From NCBI GenBank assembly GCA_947462335.1, contig OX381720.1, positions 65,369,946 to 65,433,945 of the forward strand: a stretch of DNA of 64,000 bases. The letters are read 5' to 3'. Positions 30,036-42,490 of this stretch are shown here, piece by piece. Made by a program: the position numbers and the translations under genes. This DNA comes from Harmothoe impar (taxonomy: Eukaryota > Annelida > Polychaeta > Phyllodocida > Polynoidae). How positions within the stretch are numbered: the first letter of the stretch is position 1; each line of letters starts with the position of its first letter. The notes beneath the pieces were generated by a model, which was not told where the DNA came from, did not search any database, and saw only the letters and a program-made list of their open reading frames with translations.

Positions 30036-30896
30036 TTATGACTTATGTAGGGATTTGGTGATGACAGTGTTGACTTGGGCACATGATGTTGACCGGATGT
30101 ACTTCTTATAAGCGTCCAACCGCCACCCGCCATACCTTTGTACCTGGAGTTCATTACAGGGGCCCTCGAAGGCAGCGGTCGCTGCGGCCGACCTGAGCGA
30201 ATGTAGTGTATACTGGTGCCATTTTATGCCTAGGGCTTCCAGCAGGTCGTCCCACCTGTTCTGTACATAGGTTGCGGGCATGGGAGTGGCGGTACCTGGG
30301 AACACAAACATGGGTGATGTCTCTGGTAGATATGAACCCATTAACATGACCTTGGTGAGGGCCCGGACTGGGCACAACATTGGATTGTCTGACTTCGCTA
30401 ATGTGACTATCTTATTCTGGTTGAACTTTTGCAGATTCTTTGCCCATTTGATTGTAACTGTTGCTGTTTCTTTTGCCAGCTTGACGTCCCCCCTGGTCAG
30501 ATTTTCAGATGATTGAATGATTTTACTGATGTTGGGACCACCTCTGACTTCCTGAGTGCCGCTTTGTCAGTCAGGAGGAGCACTGCCCTGACCAATGTAC
30601 CTACTTCTGTTCTTGGGATCTACATGACTCAAGTTTTGAACAGATTCAGGGGGATGTCGTCCTTGACATGTGAGGGGATGTCTTTCTGCCTGTCTATTGC
30701 GTCTAACGCAAGTAGGACTCTTGCGTGTGACATATTGTTGGCCTTTCCTGTCACCATTGTCATATGTACCCTGATATGTGCCACTATGTTCCGGATTGTT
30801 TTCGGAGACAGTTTCCTTAGAGCCTGATACTCCAAGAACAGATTTCTTGGTAAGTCGGCTGGTAGGGGGGAACTTCATCAGGTAGCTGAACCCCAA
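30036..30896 (-). pseudogene. DIRS tyrosine recombinase
   Basis: The N-terminal helix region (LSPKTIRNIVAHIRVHMTMV, LLALDAIDRQKDIPSHV) lies at about 30810-30630 and the catalytic C-terminus at 30380-30036. The latter shows LHSLRSAAATAAFEG (H..R), RYGGWRL and the presumed nucleophile Tyr in AYKKYI. Frames change between about 30620 and 30380. It would integrate a circular DNA intermediate without target duplication. Confidence 0.8.
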
Positions 30897-31037
30897 GTAC
30901 CCTCCTACAGCCTAACGACGGTTTGCTTGGGTGCTGTCCGCCCTTGCCTGGGTCTCCAGGCCGCTAACGCCTGCAGAGATTTGAAGCCCTGATCTTGAAC
31001 ATATTGCAGGGGAAATATGGTCAAACATGTAGTTACA

Positions 31038-31388
31038 CTAGTCAATGAGTGTAAGGTTATTGTCTCTGACTACTTGCTCCGCTTCCACCTGCTTTGAAGC
31101 TGACAGGTGTGCCCTACATAGTAGGTCAGCCTGGACATTGTCTACGCCTGTAATGTGAATAAAGTTCATTTTTACGTTTAGCACTGCCTCAGCCATCCAC
31201 AGGGCCCTGGCAGAGTTAAAGAGGCTGGTGTCATGGCCCTTTCCTGTTGTGAAGACAGAAACAGCTGCTGAATTGTCACAAAAAATATTCACATTTTTTC
31301 CTTCATCTGCATCTGACAGGAAGGTGTGGGCTGCAACAACAATGTTTATACCTTCAAGATGTGCTATGTTCGTAACCGGGTCGTCCAA
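31038..31388 (-). pseudogene. DIRS RNase H domain
   Basis: About 116 open codons with VNIFCDNSAAV (a catalytic Asp region), then ARALWMAEAV and a C-terminal FIHITGVDNVQADLLCR (conserved Asp). Separated from the RT by the MITE at 31525. Confidence 0.75.
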
Positions 31389-31524
31389 AGGGCCAGTTGT
31401 AATTGCTGCTGGGCCCCTGGGAATGAGTGAGACCCCGTTCTACCCCTGCGAGAACTCCATAAACCAACACATATCTTTCCTGATCGCTGCGTTTACATTT
31501 GTGTGTTTCTTGGACATGCTTCTA

Positions 31525-31632
31525 CCCAGTGGGCACAGAATTCAGTCCAATGTTGAATCAACATTAAGTCACTATTGACTCAACATTGACAACCGTTTAT
31601 CAATGTTGATTCAATGTTCTGTGCCCACTGGG
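31525..31632. mobile_element. 108-bp MITE
   Basis: Perfect terminal inverted repeat CCCAGTGGGCACAGAA...TTCTGTGCCCACTGGG, with an internal palindromic CAACATTGA-rich core. It interrupts the DIRS reading frame. Non-coding. Confidence 0.85.
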
Positions 31633-32400
31633 TAAGTGCCTCGAATAATTGTGATACAAATAAGCGGCCTGGCCTGACACACTTTGAGATATGCAGTAGT
31701 GAGCCGAGGAGGCTTTGCAACTGTTTTCGTGATAATGATTGTTTTTTGGAGAATGCACTGACCTTTGACATAATTTCTTGCAACTTTTCAGGCGGGATGG
31801 AAATGCTCATGTCTTTTGTGTTGATGACCACCCCCAGCTACTTGACAACCTTAGTGGGTGCTTGAAGTTTCTTTTCGGCTTCAGGGAAGCTGAGGGCCTT
31901 GATGAGCGGCTGTGCTTCATTGAAGTCTGCGATGGCACTTTCTCTGTTGGTAGATAATATAATCAAATCATCTAAGTACATTTTGGGGACAATTCTACGG
32001 TTCTGTAACATTCCGACTATGGCCTCGGCTATGGATTGCATGTGCGAAGCGGAAGCTCGGGAACCAAACGGGACTGAAATGTCACAAAATAACTGCCCAT
32101 CCCACTGTAGACAGAGGAGCAGCCAGTCCAGTGGACACAATGTGAAGTTTCTGTACGCTCTAGAAATGTCAATGATGGACATGTAAGCACCTTCCCCTAC
32201 CTCGAGGAGTTTTTGTGTAAATGAATATACCGTGGGTAGAGAATGTGCTATTTCCTTGCCCATGACTGTGGTTTTTGCTATGACACTGCTTCCCTGGGAA
32301 ATGTCATATCTGTAATCACTCGACGGTCATCAGCAAATTGGATTTGGCTCTGGTCATTAGGGGTGAGACATGTGCCAACTCCTTAAATGGTGGTTGACTG
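31633..32400 (-). pseudogene. DIRS reverse transcriptase
   Basis: Fragments include ITDMTFPREAVS (about 32330), YMSIIDISRAYRNFTL (32190), FGSRASASHM and the active-site MYLDDLIIL (about 31980-31955). The connection region (LSRKQLQSLLGSLLHISKCV) reaches the MITE. Stops at about 32260 and 31834. Confidence 0.85.
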
Positions 32401-34294
32401 AATGGGCCTAGTAGTCCCCCAAGTTTGAGTTTTTTTACAAATGAATGAGTCTATGTGTGGGGCATACTGGTCATCACTGGGGTGGTTAAGTACCTGACTT
32501 GTGTGAGAGGTCGGCCTCATATACCCCAAGGGAAAGCCATACCTGATAAAGTCAAACAACGGACGGTCCTCTCTAGACTGCGAGAGGTTTTTGTCCCATT
32601 CATCTATGACTAGGTTGGTTGGGACCTTGACTTTTACTGCCACATTGTTGGGTAGGCCTGTGGCTTTTACTGCTTGGTAAATAACTACTAGATCAGCATA
32701 CTTGTTTTCAAACTGAGCACTAGGCCAATGAATAGGTCTGTGGTTTGTGAATGCTTCTGGTTGAAAGTTAACCTTCTCATCAGGAGTATTTGTTTCGCAG
32801 ATATTTCTTATAGTTGCAAAATCCAAACTCATACCTGAATGTTCTACCTGTACTCTTGTCCTGGTTTGAATCCCCTCGCTAGGGTGTAAGGCTGCAGCAT
32901 AGGTCTCCCCTGCAGTAGGGGTGAGTGCTGTGGTATCAGTGTGTACCTCCTCTGCACTAGGGCGCATTGCGGCTGGCCTCCTCTGTGCTGGGGGGTGACA
33001 TCACAGTGTGGACCTCCTCTGGAATGCTCAGGAGAGAGCGACATTGGTGAACATGTATTTTATGTACAAAGTCATGGGATGAACTCACAAGATTATTTAC
33101 ATGGTGGACAGTGGGTGGGGAGCCATTTTTTGTTTGTAGAATGGCCTCCTGCTCCATTGCCTTGCAGAATTCTGAAAACTGGTCAATGTCAAGTGAATCA
33201 GAGTTATGTACATCAGGGATTAAGAACCTGTTATGGGATGGTTGAGGGGTCACACTTTTTACCTCTGCTGGTATGACCCCTGCTGCTCGTTTTTTGGAGC
33301 CTGGAAGAAACCCTGCTGTTGACCATACCCATGCTATTGCCCTTGGCCATGTTGCTGCTGCTGCTGGTTGTTGTTGCCATAGCGATGGTAGCTGTCGTTG
33401 TACCTTTGTCCCTAGGCAGATGGGCCTTGGTTTGGGGGTGCATCTCTGAACTTGTTGCTGCAGGACATAATAGAATGTGTATATAGACCACCGTTATTGG
33501 CATCACAGTACATACAATAATGCCACACTTTGCCTCCAGGGGCCTGATGGTGGGACCTATGTGAACATCCCCTTCTTGAGTTAACGTCTCTACAGAGTGT
33601 GTTGTCACTGTTGGATGATGGGTTGTTGTGACCCCCACCACGACCTTGACCTTGGTTGCCCCCCCACCGTTTCCGAGAGAGAGGTCTACCTTAAGATTGT
33701 GGATTTTTTGATAGTCAGCCCATCCCAGATCCTTTCTTTCTACAGCATCCCATACCTGTTGTGAGCATCTTAAGTCTGCGGTCAATGACCTTTTCTTTGC
33801 ATCCTTGGTGATCTGTGTGAGGTGGGCCATAATGTGAACCCTCTTCCCTGTCGTAGGAGCGGCGGTCGTGCCTCTCCCCACGACCGGGCGGGGGTCTGCT
33901 GAATGCGGCGTGACACCGCGTGTAGTCGTCTTACCCTTCCTAGCCTGCTATCACCCTCATCCCTTTCATATCTTTTTAACATTAGGTCTAACATGTAGTC
34001 AAGTTGGACATGCATTTGCCCCATACTGGACTCCACACCCTCCAATTTGGCCTCTAATTGTCTAACCCGCTCAACAGTGGGGTCCCTCTGCTGTGGATCA
34101 ACCTCCATGGGGGAGGGGTTTGTATTGAGAGTCTTGCTACCAAACAGGGGAAAGGGGGGTTTCTTACCCACCACTTGAGGCTCATTTCTCTTTCTCTTTT
34201 TCTTGCTGCTTTCAATGAGAGAAAGTGACTGGTTTATTCTAACCCTAGCGAGCTGAGATGCAGCTCAAGTAGAACGTCGACCTTGTGTGGCCAT
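32383..34294 (-). pseudogene. DIRS Gag-like region
   Basis: ATG at 34294 opens a frame with one early TGA, a KKKRKR basic patch, a PSPMEVDPQQ stretch and a helical VRQLEAKLEGVESSMGQM segment. It continues in shifted frames through a His/Gly-rich region (about 33700-33300) to pieces at 33253-32957 and 32967-32383 that lead into the RT. Assignment rests on order and composition. Confidence 0.55.
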
Positions 34295-34305
34295 AATGGT
34301 GATTC

Positions 34306-34850
34306 GAAAAAGGGAGCCGTATTTATAAGTGTCAACTCACTATCCTAATGGAGCACAATCCTCTGTTATGCAACCTTACTCCAAAAGCTCTTTATGATAA
34401 ACTATAAATATTGGCTCTTGGCTGCTTGGAACAGTAGTTATTTAGTGTCTGTGGCCTTTATGAGTAACTGAATTTTGCAAGACAAAGCAATGACCTCCGA
34501 TGTCGGAAATGGCGGCCGTCATTTATCAATGTCAACTCACTGCTTTAATCAGGCACAATCCGACCTTAATTTGACAGGTCTGAATTATGAACTTCAAATA
34601 TGGGTTCTTGGCTGCTTGGAACAGTAATTATTTAGACTCTGGGCCCTTTATAAGTGTCTGAATTTTGCAAAACAAAACAACAACCTCGATGTCGGAAAAA
34701 GCGGCCGTTATTTATAAATTTCAACTCATTGTTTAAATCAGGCCCAATCCTCTGTAATCCGGCCTTACTCCGACTGGTCTTTATGATGCACTGCAAATGT
34801 GGGTTCTTGGCTCGGAACAGTAATTATTTAGTGTCTGAGCCATTTAGGGA
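34306..34850. repeat. Tandem repeat, about 190-bp unit, nearly three copies
   Basis: Units share GGCGGCCGT, ATTTATAAAT/G.CAACTCA, CAATCC, TTGGCTGCTTGGAACAGTA and GTGTCTG blocks, starting near 34306, 34505 and 34693. Adjacent to the Gag start of the DIRS element, so it may be its terminal repeat or promoter. Confidence 0.75.
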
Positions 34851-36329
34851 AAACTTAAAGAAACTTATATCAAGTGTTTCATGCAGTGATATATGGTCTT
34901 TCACATGAGGAGCAAAACTCATTACGTGCTTTGTATGAATAGAGTGCAATATGGTCAATTGGATATAGGCTATTACAGGTTGTTATGAGAAAGGTTGTTG
35001 CAAATATGGGTCTGGAAGCCTTTATATTTGCATTGTGTGCCACAACGAGACATGAAATGGGTATGGATGGACACTGTGATTAACCTGTTTAGGATGTAAT
35101 AATGCATTAACCCTTTAAGGATGGCATGATGCCTTAACGCATCATAATGCTGGCCATTTTTGATGCATGAATGCAGCCCTGGTAAGTGACTCACCAGTGC
35201 TACATTGAAGCATCATGCTGACACTATGGGGTTGAGACACTCCTGAAGGGTCGGCATGATGCACAACTGCAGCATCGGCGATTTACTCATCGGGCCTGCA
35301 TTGGTGCATCATGCAAACGAATTAAGGCATTCACATGGGATGCACTTTAAGCCGCTTAACTTGAAACTGTGACTTGAAGCAAAAGACAAAGTTTAGACAA
35401 ATATCAATGTTCATACAGGGGAAGTCCTACAAGTTCTACAAGGCATTGGCTGAATTGTTCACTCCGTTTACATTTATGTCGACTGCTGCTGGGGTATGGC
35501 CTGATGGCGTGTCCACCATTATATTTCTATGAGTTTGGCTAATAAGGGACTGGTCATGTTTTAACAGCAGATGGGTCAGTGTATTTTGGCACGAGCTCAC
35601 CAAAATTTCTCTTATCTCACCAGCAAGTGTGGTGCAATTATTTTCTGCTCCACCGCCGTCACCCCCCCCCCCCTGAGAGAATAATTTGTTAAATTCCTGA
35701 CTCCTGTTTTGAGCAATAAGCTTCAGATGTAGTAACTTTAAACATCAATATAACCAGCATACATACAAAATGAGCACCCTTCCTTTTTGTACCACAGCCG
35801 TCTCTCTGGTGTCTTGGTTGGCAATTAATCTTAACCTTAGTCTTTAAGTGCCGCTATTGATTTAATGTACTTCATAACACAGTTGCTATCTGAACAAAAG
35901 AAACTGCCTGTTTATATGACCAATGAAACAATTATATAACCAATGACAGACCAATTATTAGGTGTAAGCAAAATATGGATATGTGTGAAAAGATGCCTAA
36001 GTGTTATTAGCTCAGGACAGTTTTTTTAAGGTTTGAAACGTCTTTATTTGCCAAATCACAAGTTACAAACGTGTGTTATATTTTATGACAAATGAAATGA
36101 AGAATCCTTGTCAATTTACATCATTATAAGCACATTGCATGATATAAAAATGAAATATACAGATGACATAAAGATGGAAATGCAGTGAAAACATCATGTA
36201 CAGATAGATACAAAAAGGTCTACCACGACTGAATATTATTACCAGACCACTTTAGAAGAATAGAGCACAAATGGATTACAGCTTAGCGTATCTTAATATA
36301 CATTTAGAAATGCATCATAAGCTATGTTT
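34851..36329. other. Intergenic, no gene seen
   Basis: GCATCATGATGC-like words recur at about 35120-35330. A C10 run lies near 35666. No coding or RNA gene recognised. Confidence 0.4.
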
Positions 36330-36650
36330 GTTTGTTTGTTTGTTTGTTAATTCTTTTATTTATCCTGCTTTATATAGGGCCAGGCCCTGTTTGTATAATG
36401 CAGCTGTGGGGCATATATATCAGTAGATGAAACGTCAGGCATAACTTCCATTGGGGAAGTTATTCCCATATTAGTGGTCCTACCAGTGCCACCTAGTGCC
36501 TCCCCCCGACACCAGCCATGGAACTCTTCTCCAGGGGAGGGGAGGTAGCCAGCAGCAAGCAAGCAGGCAGCAAGGCCAGCAGCAGGCCAGCAGAGACTTT
36601 GGTTGTTTTGTTTTTCTTTTGTTATTTCTAAATAAATAGGCCGGGTCACA
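36330..36650 (-). mobile_element. 3' tail of a LINE with (AAAC)n repeat
   Basis: On the minus strand the GGGCCTGGCCCTATATAAAGC segment is followed by AATAAA and an (AAAC)n tail ending near 36330. Related to 24268-24380. It may be the 3' end of the RT fragment at 37198-38081, which has the same orientation. Confidence 0.5.
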
Positions 36651-37197
36651 GTTGTGACAAACGGTTAAGCGCCAATGCCCCTCGTAGTTAACCTTTACCT
36701 TAAACTGTAGTCAACGGTAATATATACAGTCAATTTCCTTAAGGGATTTTTATATTTCTTTATATAATATAATATGATGTAATATAAGTATAAGTAAAAG
36801 TATAATAAACTGCGGATGTTTTAGCAGTACTGTCAACCTTGAATTATGCGCTTTATATGAAGGACCCAAGATGTTTATGGATCCTCTTTACTTATTTACC
36901 TTGTTACATTACAATAAAGCATTAGACAGTATCTATTAGGAATATGGACATGTCTCTGACACTTTCACGTCAGACACATGCGTAATTCCCATTGGCTGAT
37001 GTAATTTTGCCCAGGCAGGTGTTATTGCCTACAATTGTTATATCTAATAACGATAGGTTTTGAGATGTTATTCCAATGTGGATATGATCTTAATCCACTA
37101 GAGAGTATGCATTGAGAAACAAATACAAAATTTTATATATGGTGGATGGTAGTAGATGGGAGTGAGTGGCAGACCAGTACTAAAATCAAGTCCCAAC

Positions 37198-38081
37198 TCA
37201 AGGTATAATTTCAGGGGGGTGGAGTATGTCCTTGTACCTCTTCTTGTTCCACCTCTGGAATTTATCTCTGTCTTTGTGAGCCCTAATCTCATTGTCAAAA
37301 GAATTCCAGAGGGAGGAAACCCTCAACTCATAGCTTTTCCTATAGAAGGGTTTTTCGGGTCTTATTATTTTCACCAATCTCTCATCATGTGCACGTGTTC
37401 TTATATCTCTTATGTCAACATTTTCTACATCTACTGAGAAGTCAAAGGCAGCATTGTTAAGGTGCATAGTACGTCTATCTTCTAACTTATTTACATTACA
37501 CATTTTCAGACAAGGATCGACATGAAATTCTTCCTTATTATAGGTAGTTTTAATGCCCCTATTAAAAGCATACTGTAAATTTTCCAAAATGTTTAGATTA
37601 GTCACACTGTAAAGTGTATCACCATAGTCAATGGTTGGTAAAATCATAGAAGTTAGTACCTTGGCACTTGATTTCTCAGCCAATTTTCGCCTTGTTCTTC
37701 TCAGTAATCTCATTTTGTAGTTGACATTTCGAACAAGGCCCTTTGAATGGGTCTTAAAATTAAGGTTGGTATCTAGAGTAATACCTAAATACCTATAACT
37801 TTATGCATCATTTTGAGGTTTGCATCTGTGCCCATATGCATGTTCTCGGTTTTTTTAGCATTCAGCAATAGCTTATTTGCCTTGTACCATGTGTGAACCA
37901 CTTTTAGCTCGTTATTAATTGTGTTTTCCACATTTACAGACAAATTATTACTAGAGTGGTATAACACAGTATTGTCTGCATAATGCTGACATTTCAAGTG
38001 CTGCAAAGGGAAACCAAGGTCATTAATATAAATAATACAAGTGAGGGCGCAAACAGATTCCATCTGTTTGCTAGCCCTCAC
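37198..38081 (-). pseudogene. LINE reverse transcriptase, C-terminal half
   Basis: The first piece (38081-37785) has IYINDLGFPL and the active-site box as YADN, a substitution of the usual YADD. It continues into a second frame (37713-37198) covering the RT thumb (KVLTSMILPTIDYGDTLY) and the C-terminal region ending PPEIIP. A frameshift lies between them and the 5' part is missing beyond 38090. Part of it (37595-37745) has been copied to 42336-42486. Confidence 0.8.
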
Positions 38082-38272
38082 TTGTTTGAGAAGATACTGG
38101 ATTTACTATTTTGGAAGGGGCTGAGTTTGGAAACGCATTAGGCATTTGGAGGTGCGTTTGGGATTTATTTCAAAGCTGGTGAGGAAATTTGTTTACTTGA
38201 TGACATAGAGGTTATAAATGACAACAAAGGAATTCCTTCTGTTATAATGGAAACTGATTTTATTAATAATTA

Positions 38273-38981
38273 AGTTTTGGTCACATTGGTCTGTGAGTCC
38301 ATACCGGTACTGTGTAGTTTGAGTTGTGCTCAGATTTCAAAATTCCCCAACCCCCCCCACTGGAGTAAAAAATTGACCCATTTTCCTGGAAATATTTTTT
38401 TCTATAATTTCAAGGTCTATATTGGATTGTGTGCAAGTGTCATATTTGAGAAATAGGCCTAACCCCCCGAAATGGGCACTTTAGTTTTGGTCACATTGGT
38501 CTGTGAGTCCATACCGGTACTGTGTAGTTTAAGTTGTGCTCAGATTTCAAAATTCCCCAACCCCCCCCACTGAAGTAAAAAATTGACCCATTTTCCTGGA
38601 AATATTTTTTTCTATAATTTCATGGTCTATATTAGATTGTGTGCAAGTGTCATATTTGAGAAATAGGCCTAACCCCCCGAAATGGGCACTTTAGTTTTGG
38701 TCACATTGGTCTGTGAGTCCATACCGGTACTGTGTAGTTTAAGTTGTGCTCAGATTTCAAAATTCCCCAACCCCCCCACTGAAGTAAAAAATTGACCCAT
38801 TTTCCTGGAAATATTTTTTTCTATAATTTCAAGGTCTATATTAGATTGTGTGCAAGTGTCATACTTGAGAAATAGGCCTAACCCCCCGAAATGGGCACTT
38901 TAGTTTTGGTCACATTGGTCTGTGAGTCCATACCGGTACTGTGTAGTTTAAGTTGTGCTCAGATTTCAAATGGTGAGTGAA
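38273..38981. repeat. 210-bp satellite, about 3.4 copies
   Basis: AGTTTTGGTCACATTGG starts a unit at 38273, 38483, 38693 and 38902 (spacing 210, 210, 209). Each unit contains ATACCGGTACTG, a C-rich run and CCGAAATGGGCAC. A second array lies at 42491-42870. Confidence 0.93.
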
Positions 38982-41322
38982 GTTGGGAGCCTTCTTGGCG
39001 TGTTGGGAGCCTTCTTGACGTGTCGGGAGCCTTCCTGACGTGTTGGGAGCCTTCCTGACGTGTTGGGAGCCTTCCCGACGTATTGGGAGCCTTCCTGGCA
39101 TGTTGGGAGCCTTCTTGGCGTGTTGGGAGCCTTCCTGACGTGTTGGGAGCCTTCCTGACGTGTTGGGAGCCTTTGGTAAAAAAATAAATCAATCTATTTC
39201 AGTAATAATTCTGCGAAGAGAAGAAATTACATATAAAATGGCAAATTTGTTTGCCCCCCCCCCCCCTGGGCCCTTTGGAAATGTTCAATTTTGAGGTTCT
39301 TAGACACAATATTTGAGAAATTCTTTTTGCGAGGACTACCACGGATGTGTATAGTATAGAATGCAAACATGCACATAGCTCTGGAACTAAACATGATAGA
39401 GAGATAAATTGAACATTTCTGAACTCCTCTCACCGAGACTCATCGTTTGGAGCCATATTTTAGTTTCGATTTTCACAATATTCTTCATTTTGCTCTTTTA
39501 AATTTTGAGGAACCTAGACATGATATTTGAGAATTTCCTTTTGCTGGGACTACCACTAATGTCAAAACAATGAGAATTTCTGGGAGATATTGCATAATAT
39601 GCAGTAGTTATTTAGTAAACATGAACTGAACTCGTTTGGTGTTAACTTGGGAGCGCGCAAATTTTTTCACCCCCCACCCCCATGGGCCCTTTGGAAATGT
39701 TCAATTTTGAGGTACTTAGACACAATATTTGAGAAATTCTTTTTGCGAGGACTACCACAGATCTGTTTAAAATATGGGTCCCTTGGCTAAAATTTGGGGT
39801 TGAGGGATGGAGCCTAACTGGGTTAAACGACATGAGCTGTGCTACTCACAATTTGGGTCCTAATCAGCATTCATGCAAAATGCTGACCCAAGGAGGAGTG
39901 GTTGGAGCCCCTAGATGTGTTGAAGAGCCCCTGATCAAGGTTCTGAGTGCTGTGTCCACGTGGCCAAGGCTCCCGCTCCTGCTACTCCGGCGACTCCCGC
40001 TCCCGTGGCTCCCGTTTGTGCGACTCCTGCTCGTACCGCTCATGTTCACTGGAAAATATGAGAATTTACATATAAAATGGCAGAAAAAAAACTTTAACTT
40101 CTGAAGAACCATGGCCTTTTATTTAAAGTCACTACTGGGTATTTACATGTATTAAACCACAGACAGCTCTATTAACCTTTCTGGGTGTTGAATACCAGGT
40201 ATTTACATGTATTAAAGCACAGGCAACTCTAATAACCTTTCTGAGTGTTAAATACTGGGTATTTACATGTATTAAACAACAGACAGCTCCAGGGGGGGGG
40301 GACAGAAGGTTACTAATATTCACCTAGCTCTGGAACTAAACATGATAGATTGATAAATTGAACATTTCTGAACTCCTCTCACCGAGACCCATCGTTTGGA
40401 GCCATATTTTAGTTTCGATTTTCACAATATTCTTCATTTTGCTCTTTTAAATTTTGAGGAACCTAGACATGATATTTGAGAATTTCCTTTTGATGGGACT
40501 ACCACAGATGTCCAAAGAATGAGAATTTTTGGGAGATATTGCATAATATGCAGTAGTTATTTCTGTAAACCTGAACTTAACCTGTTTGGTGTTAACTGGG
40601 GAGCGCGCAAATATTTTCGCCCCCCCCCCCATGGGCCCTTTGGAAATGTTCAATTTTGAGGTACTTAGACACAATATTTGAGAAATTCTTTTTGCATGGA
40701 CTACCACAGATCTGTTTAAAATTTGGGTCCCTTGGCTAAAATTTCGGGTTGAGGGATGGAGCCTAACTGGGTTAAGCGACATGAGCTGTGCTACTCACAA
40801 TTTGGGTCCTAATCAGCATTCATGCAAAATGCTGACCCAAGGAGGAGTGGTTGGAGCCCCTAGACGTGTTGAAGAGCCCCTGATCAAGGTTCTGAACGCT
40901 GTGTCCACGTGGCCAAGGCTCCTGCTCCTGGGACTCCCGCTCCCGTTGCTCCCGTTTGTGCGACTCCCGCTCGTACCGCTCACGTTCACTGGAAAATTTT
41001 AGAATTTACATATAAAATGGCAGAAAAAGAACTTTAACTTCTGAAGAACCATGGCCTTTTATTTAAAGTCACTACCGCGTATTTTCATGTATTAAACCAC
41101 AGACAGCTTTATTAACCTTTCTGAGTGTTATATACCGGGTATTTACATGTATCAAACCACATACAGCTCTAATAACCTTTCTGGTCATAAACCAAAAATA
41201 AACACCCCAATACACATGGCTGGCAATATATTGAAAAAAAGGAAATCTTGTCCGATTTGAACATGTAAACAGTCCATTTTGATCAGAATTTTGTCAGGGT
41301 TTCATTTCTGGACTCAGCCAAG
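38600..41322. repeat. Segmental duplication, copy 1 (2.7 kb)
   Basis: Nearly identical in direct orientation to 42491-45273. The 61-bp length difference is explained by three extra 20-bp units in copy 2. Internally it also repeats itself at about 950-bp spacing: 39640-40110 resembles 40590-41060, including a C-run followed by GGGCCCTTTGGAAATG. Confidence 0.93.
38982..39173. repeat. 20-bp minisatellite, array 1
   Basis: About 9.6 copies of GTTGGGAGCCTTCCTGACGT with point variants. The minus-strand open frames over it are repeat artefacts. Confidence 0.95.
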
Positions 41323-41439
41323 CCCTAAACAGAGTGGAACACGCTTTTCACGGACATCGCGGTACTCGGAAATTCCACATTTTGATTGAAAAATTCAACC
41401 ACAGAAACCTCAATTTTCGGAAAAGAAAAGTGTTTCCAG

Positions 41440-42335
41440 GGGATGAATTCTTTGTTAATCTTTCCAGGATTTTTTCTTCTTTTGATGATGGGGGAGGGGG
41501 GGCGTTAATTTTCCTTTGATTGGACTCAAGGATCATCACTTAGATTTTCTTTGAGTGGGGTTGGGGGGGGGGGCGAAAGCTTTTTCCCAAGGACAAGGGA
41601 TTTTTTCCTTCTTTTGATGATGGGGGGGCGTCAACTTTTTTTGATCGGAGTCAAAGATCATCACTTTTTTCTTTGGATGGTGGGGGGGGGCAAGCTTTTT
41701 CGCAAGGATCAGGGACTTTTTTCCCTGGGGGGAGGGAGCAAAAGGTTGTTCGTAAGGATAAGGAAGCGATTCATTTATTCAGAATGTACAGCCTAATGGT
41801 TGTTCGCAAGGATCAGGGATTTTTTTCTTCTTTTGATTAGGGGGGGGGGGCCTCAATTCTTTTTTTGATTGGAGTCAAGGATCTTCACTTTTTGCTTTGG
41901 ATGGGGGGGGGGGGGGGCGGCGGAGCCTTTTTGGCAAGGATCAGGGACTTTTTTTCCTTGGGGGAGGAACCAAAAGGTTGTTTGTTAGGATCAGGAAGCG
42001 ATTCATTTATTCAGAATGCACCGCCTAATGGTTGTTCTCAAGGATCAGGGATTTTTTTCTTCTTTCGATGATGGGGGGGGGAGGGGCGTCAATTCTTTTT
42101 TTGATTGCAGTCAAGGATTGTCACTTTTTTCTTTGGATGGGGGGGGGGTGGCAGAGCCTTTTTCTCAAGGATCAGGGACTTTTTTCCTTGGGGGAGGAAC
42201 CAAAAGGTTGTTCGTTAGGATCAGGAAGCGATTCATTTATTCAGAATGCACCGCCTAATGGTTGTTCGCAAGGATTTTTTTCTTCTTTCGATGATGGGGG
42301 GGGGGGTCAATTTTTTTTGATTGGAGTCAAGGATG
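41440..42335. repeat. G-rich VNTR, array 1
   Basis: Units of roughly 100-230 bp contain AAGGATCAGGGA, TTCTTTTGATGATGGGGGG, TTTTTTGATTGGAGTCAAGGAT and TTCTTTGGATGGGGGG. G runs reach more than 13. A related array lies at 46680-47400. Poly-G frames here are not genes. Confidence 0.85.
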
Positions 42336-42486
42336 TTTAGATTAGTCACACTGTAAAGTGTATCACCATAGTCAATGGTTGGTAAAATCATAGAAGTTAG
42401 TACCTTGGCACTTGATTTCTCAGCCAATTTTCGCCTTATTCTTCTCAGTAATCTCATTTTGTAGTTGACATTTCGAACAAGGCCCT
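42336..42486 (-). mobile_element. Copied fragment of the LINE at 37595-37745
   Basis: About 150 bp nearly identical to 37595-37745, joined on the left to the G-rich VNTR and on the right to the 210-bp satellite. Confidence 0.9.
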
Positions 42487-42490
42487 TGAG

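Larger units (their letters stand above)
30036..34294 (-). mobile_element. Decayed DIRS-type retroelement
   Basis: On the minus strand the order is Gag-like, reverse transcriptase, RNase H, tyrosine recombinase, which defines DIRS elements. Stops and frameshifts occur in every part. A small MITE sits between RT and RNase H. A tandem repeat (34306-34850) adjoins its 5' side and may belong to its terminal repeat. Confidence 0.85.

Noticed and set aside
35100..35340. GCATCATGATGC words as a CRISPR-like or regulatory array
   Set aside because: Irregular spacing and wording; ordinary AT-rich intergenic sequence.
41551..42340. Gly-rich frames in the G-rich VNTR as genes
   Set aside because: Frames arise from poly-G and repeated units and are not conserved between units.
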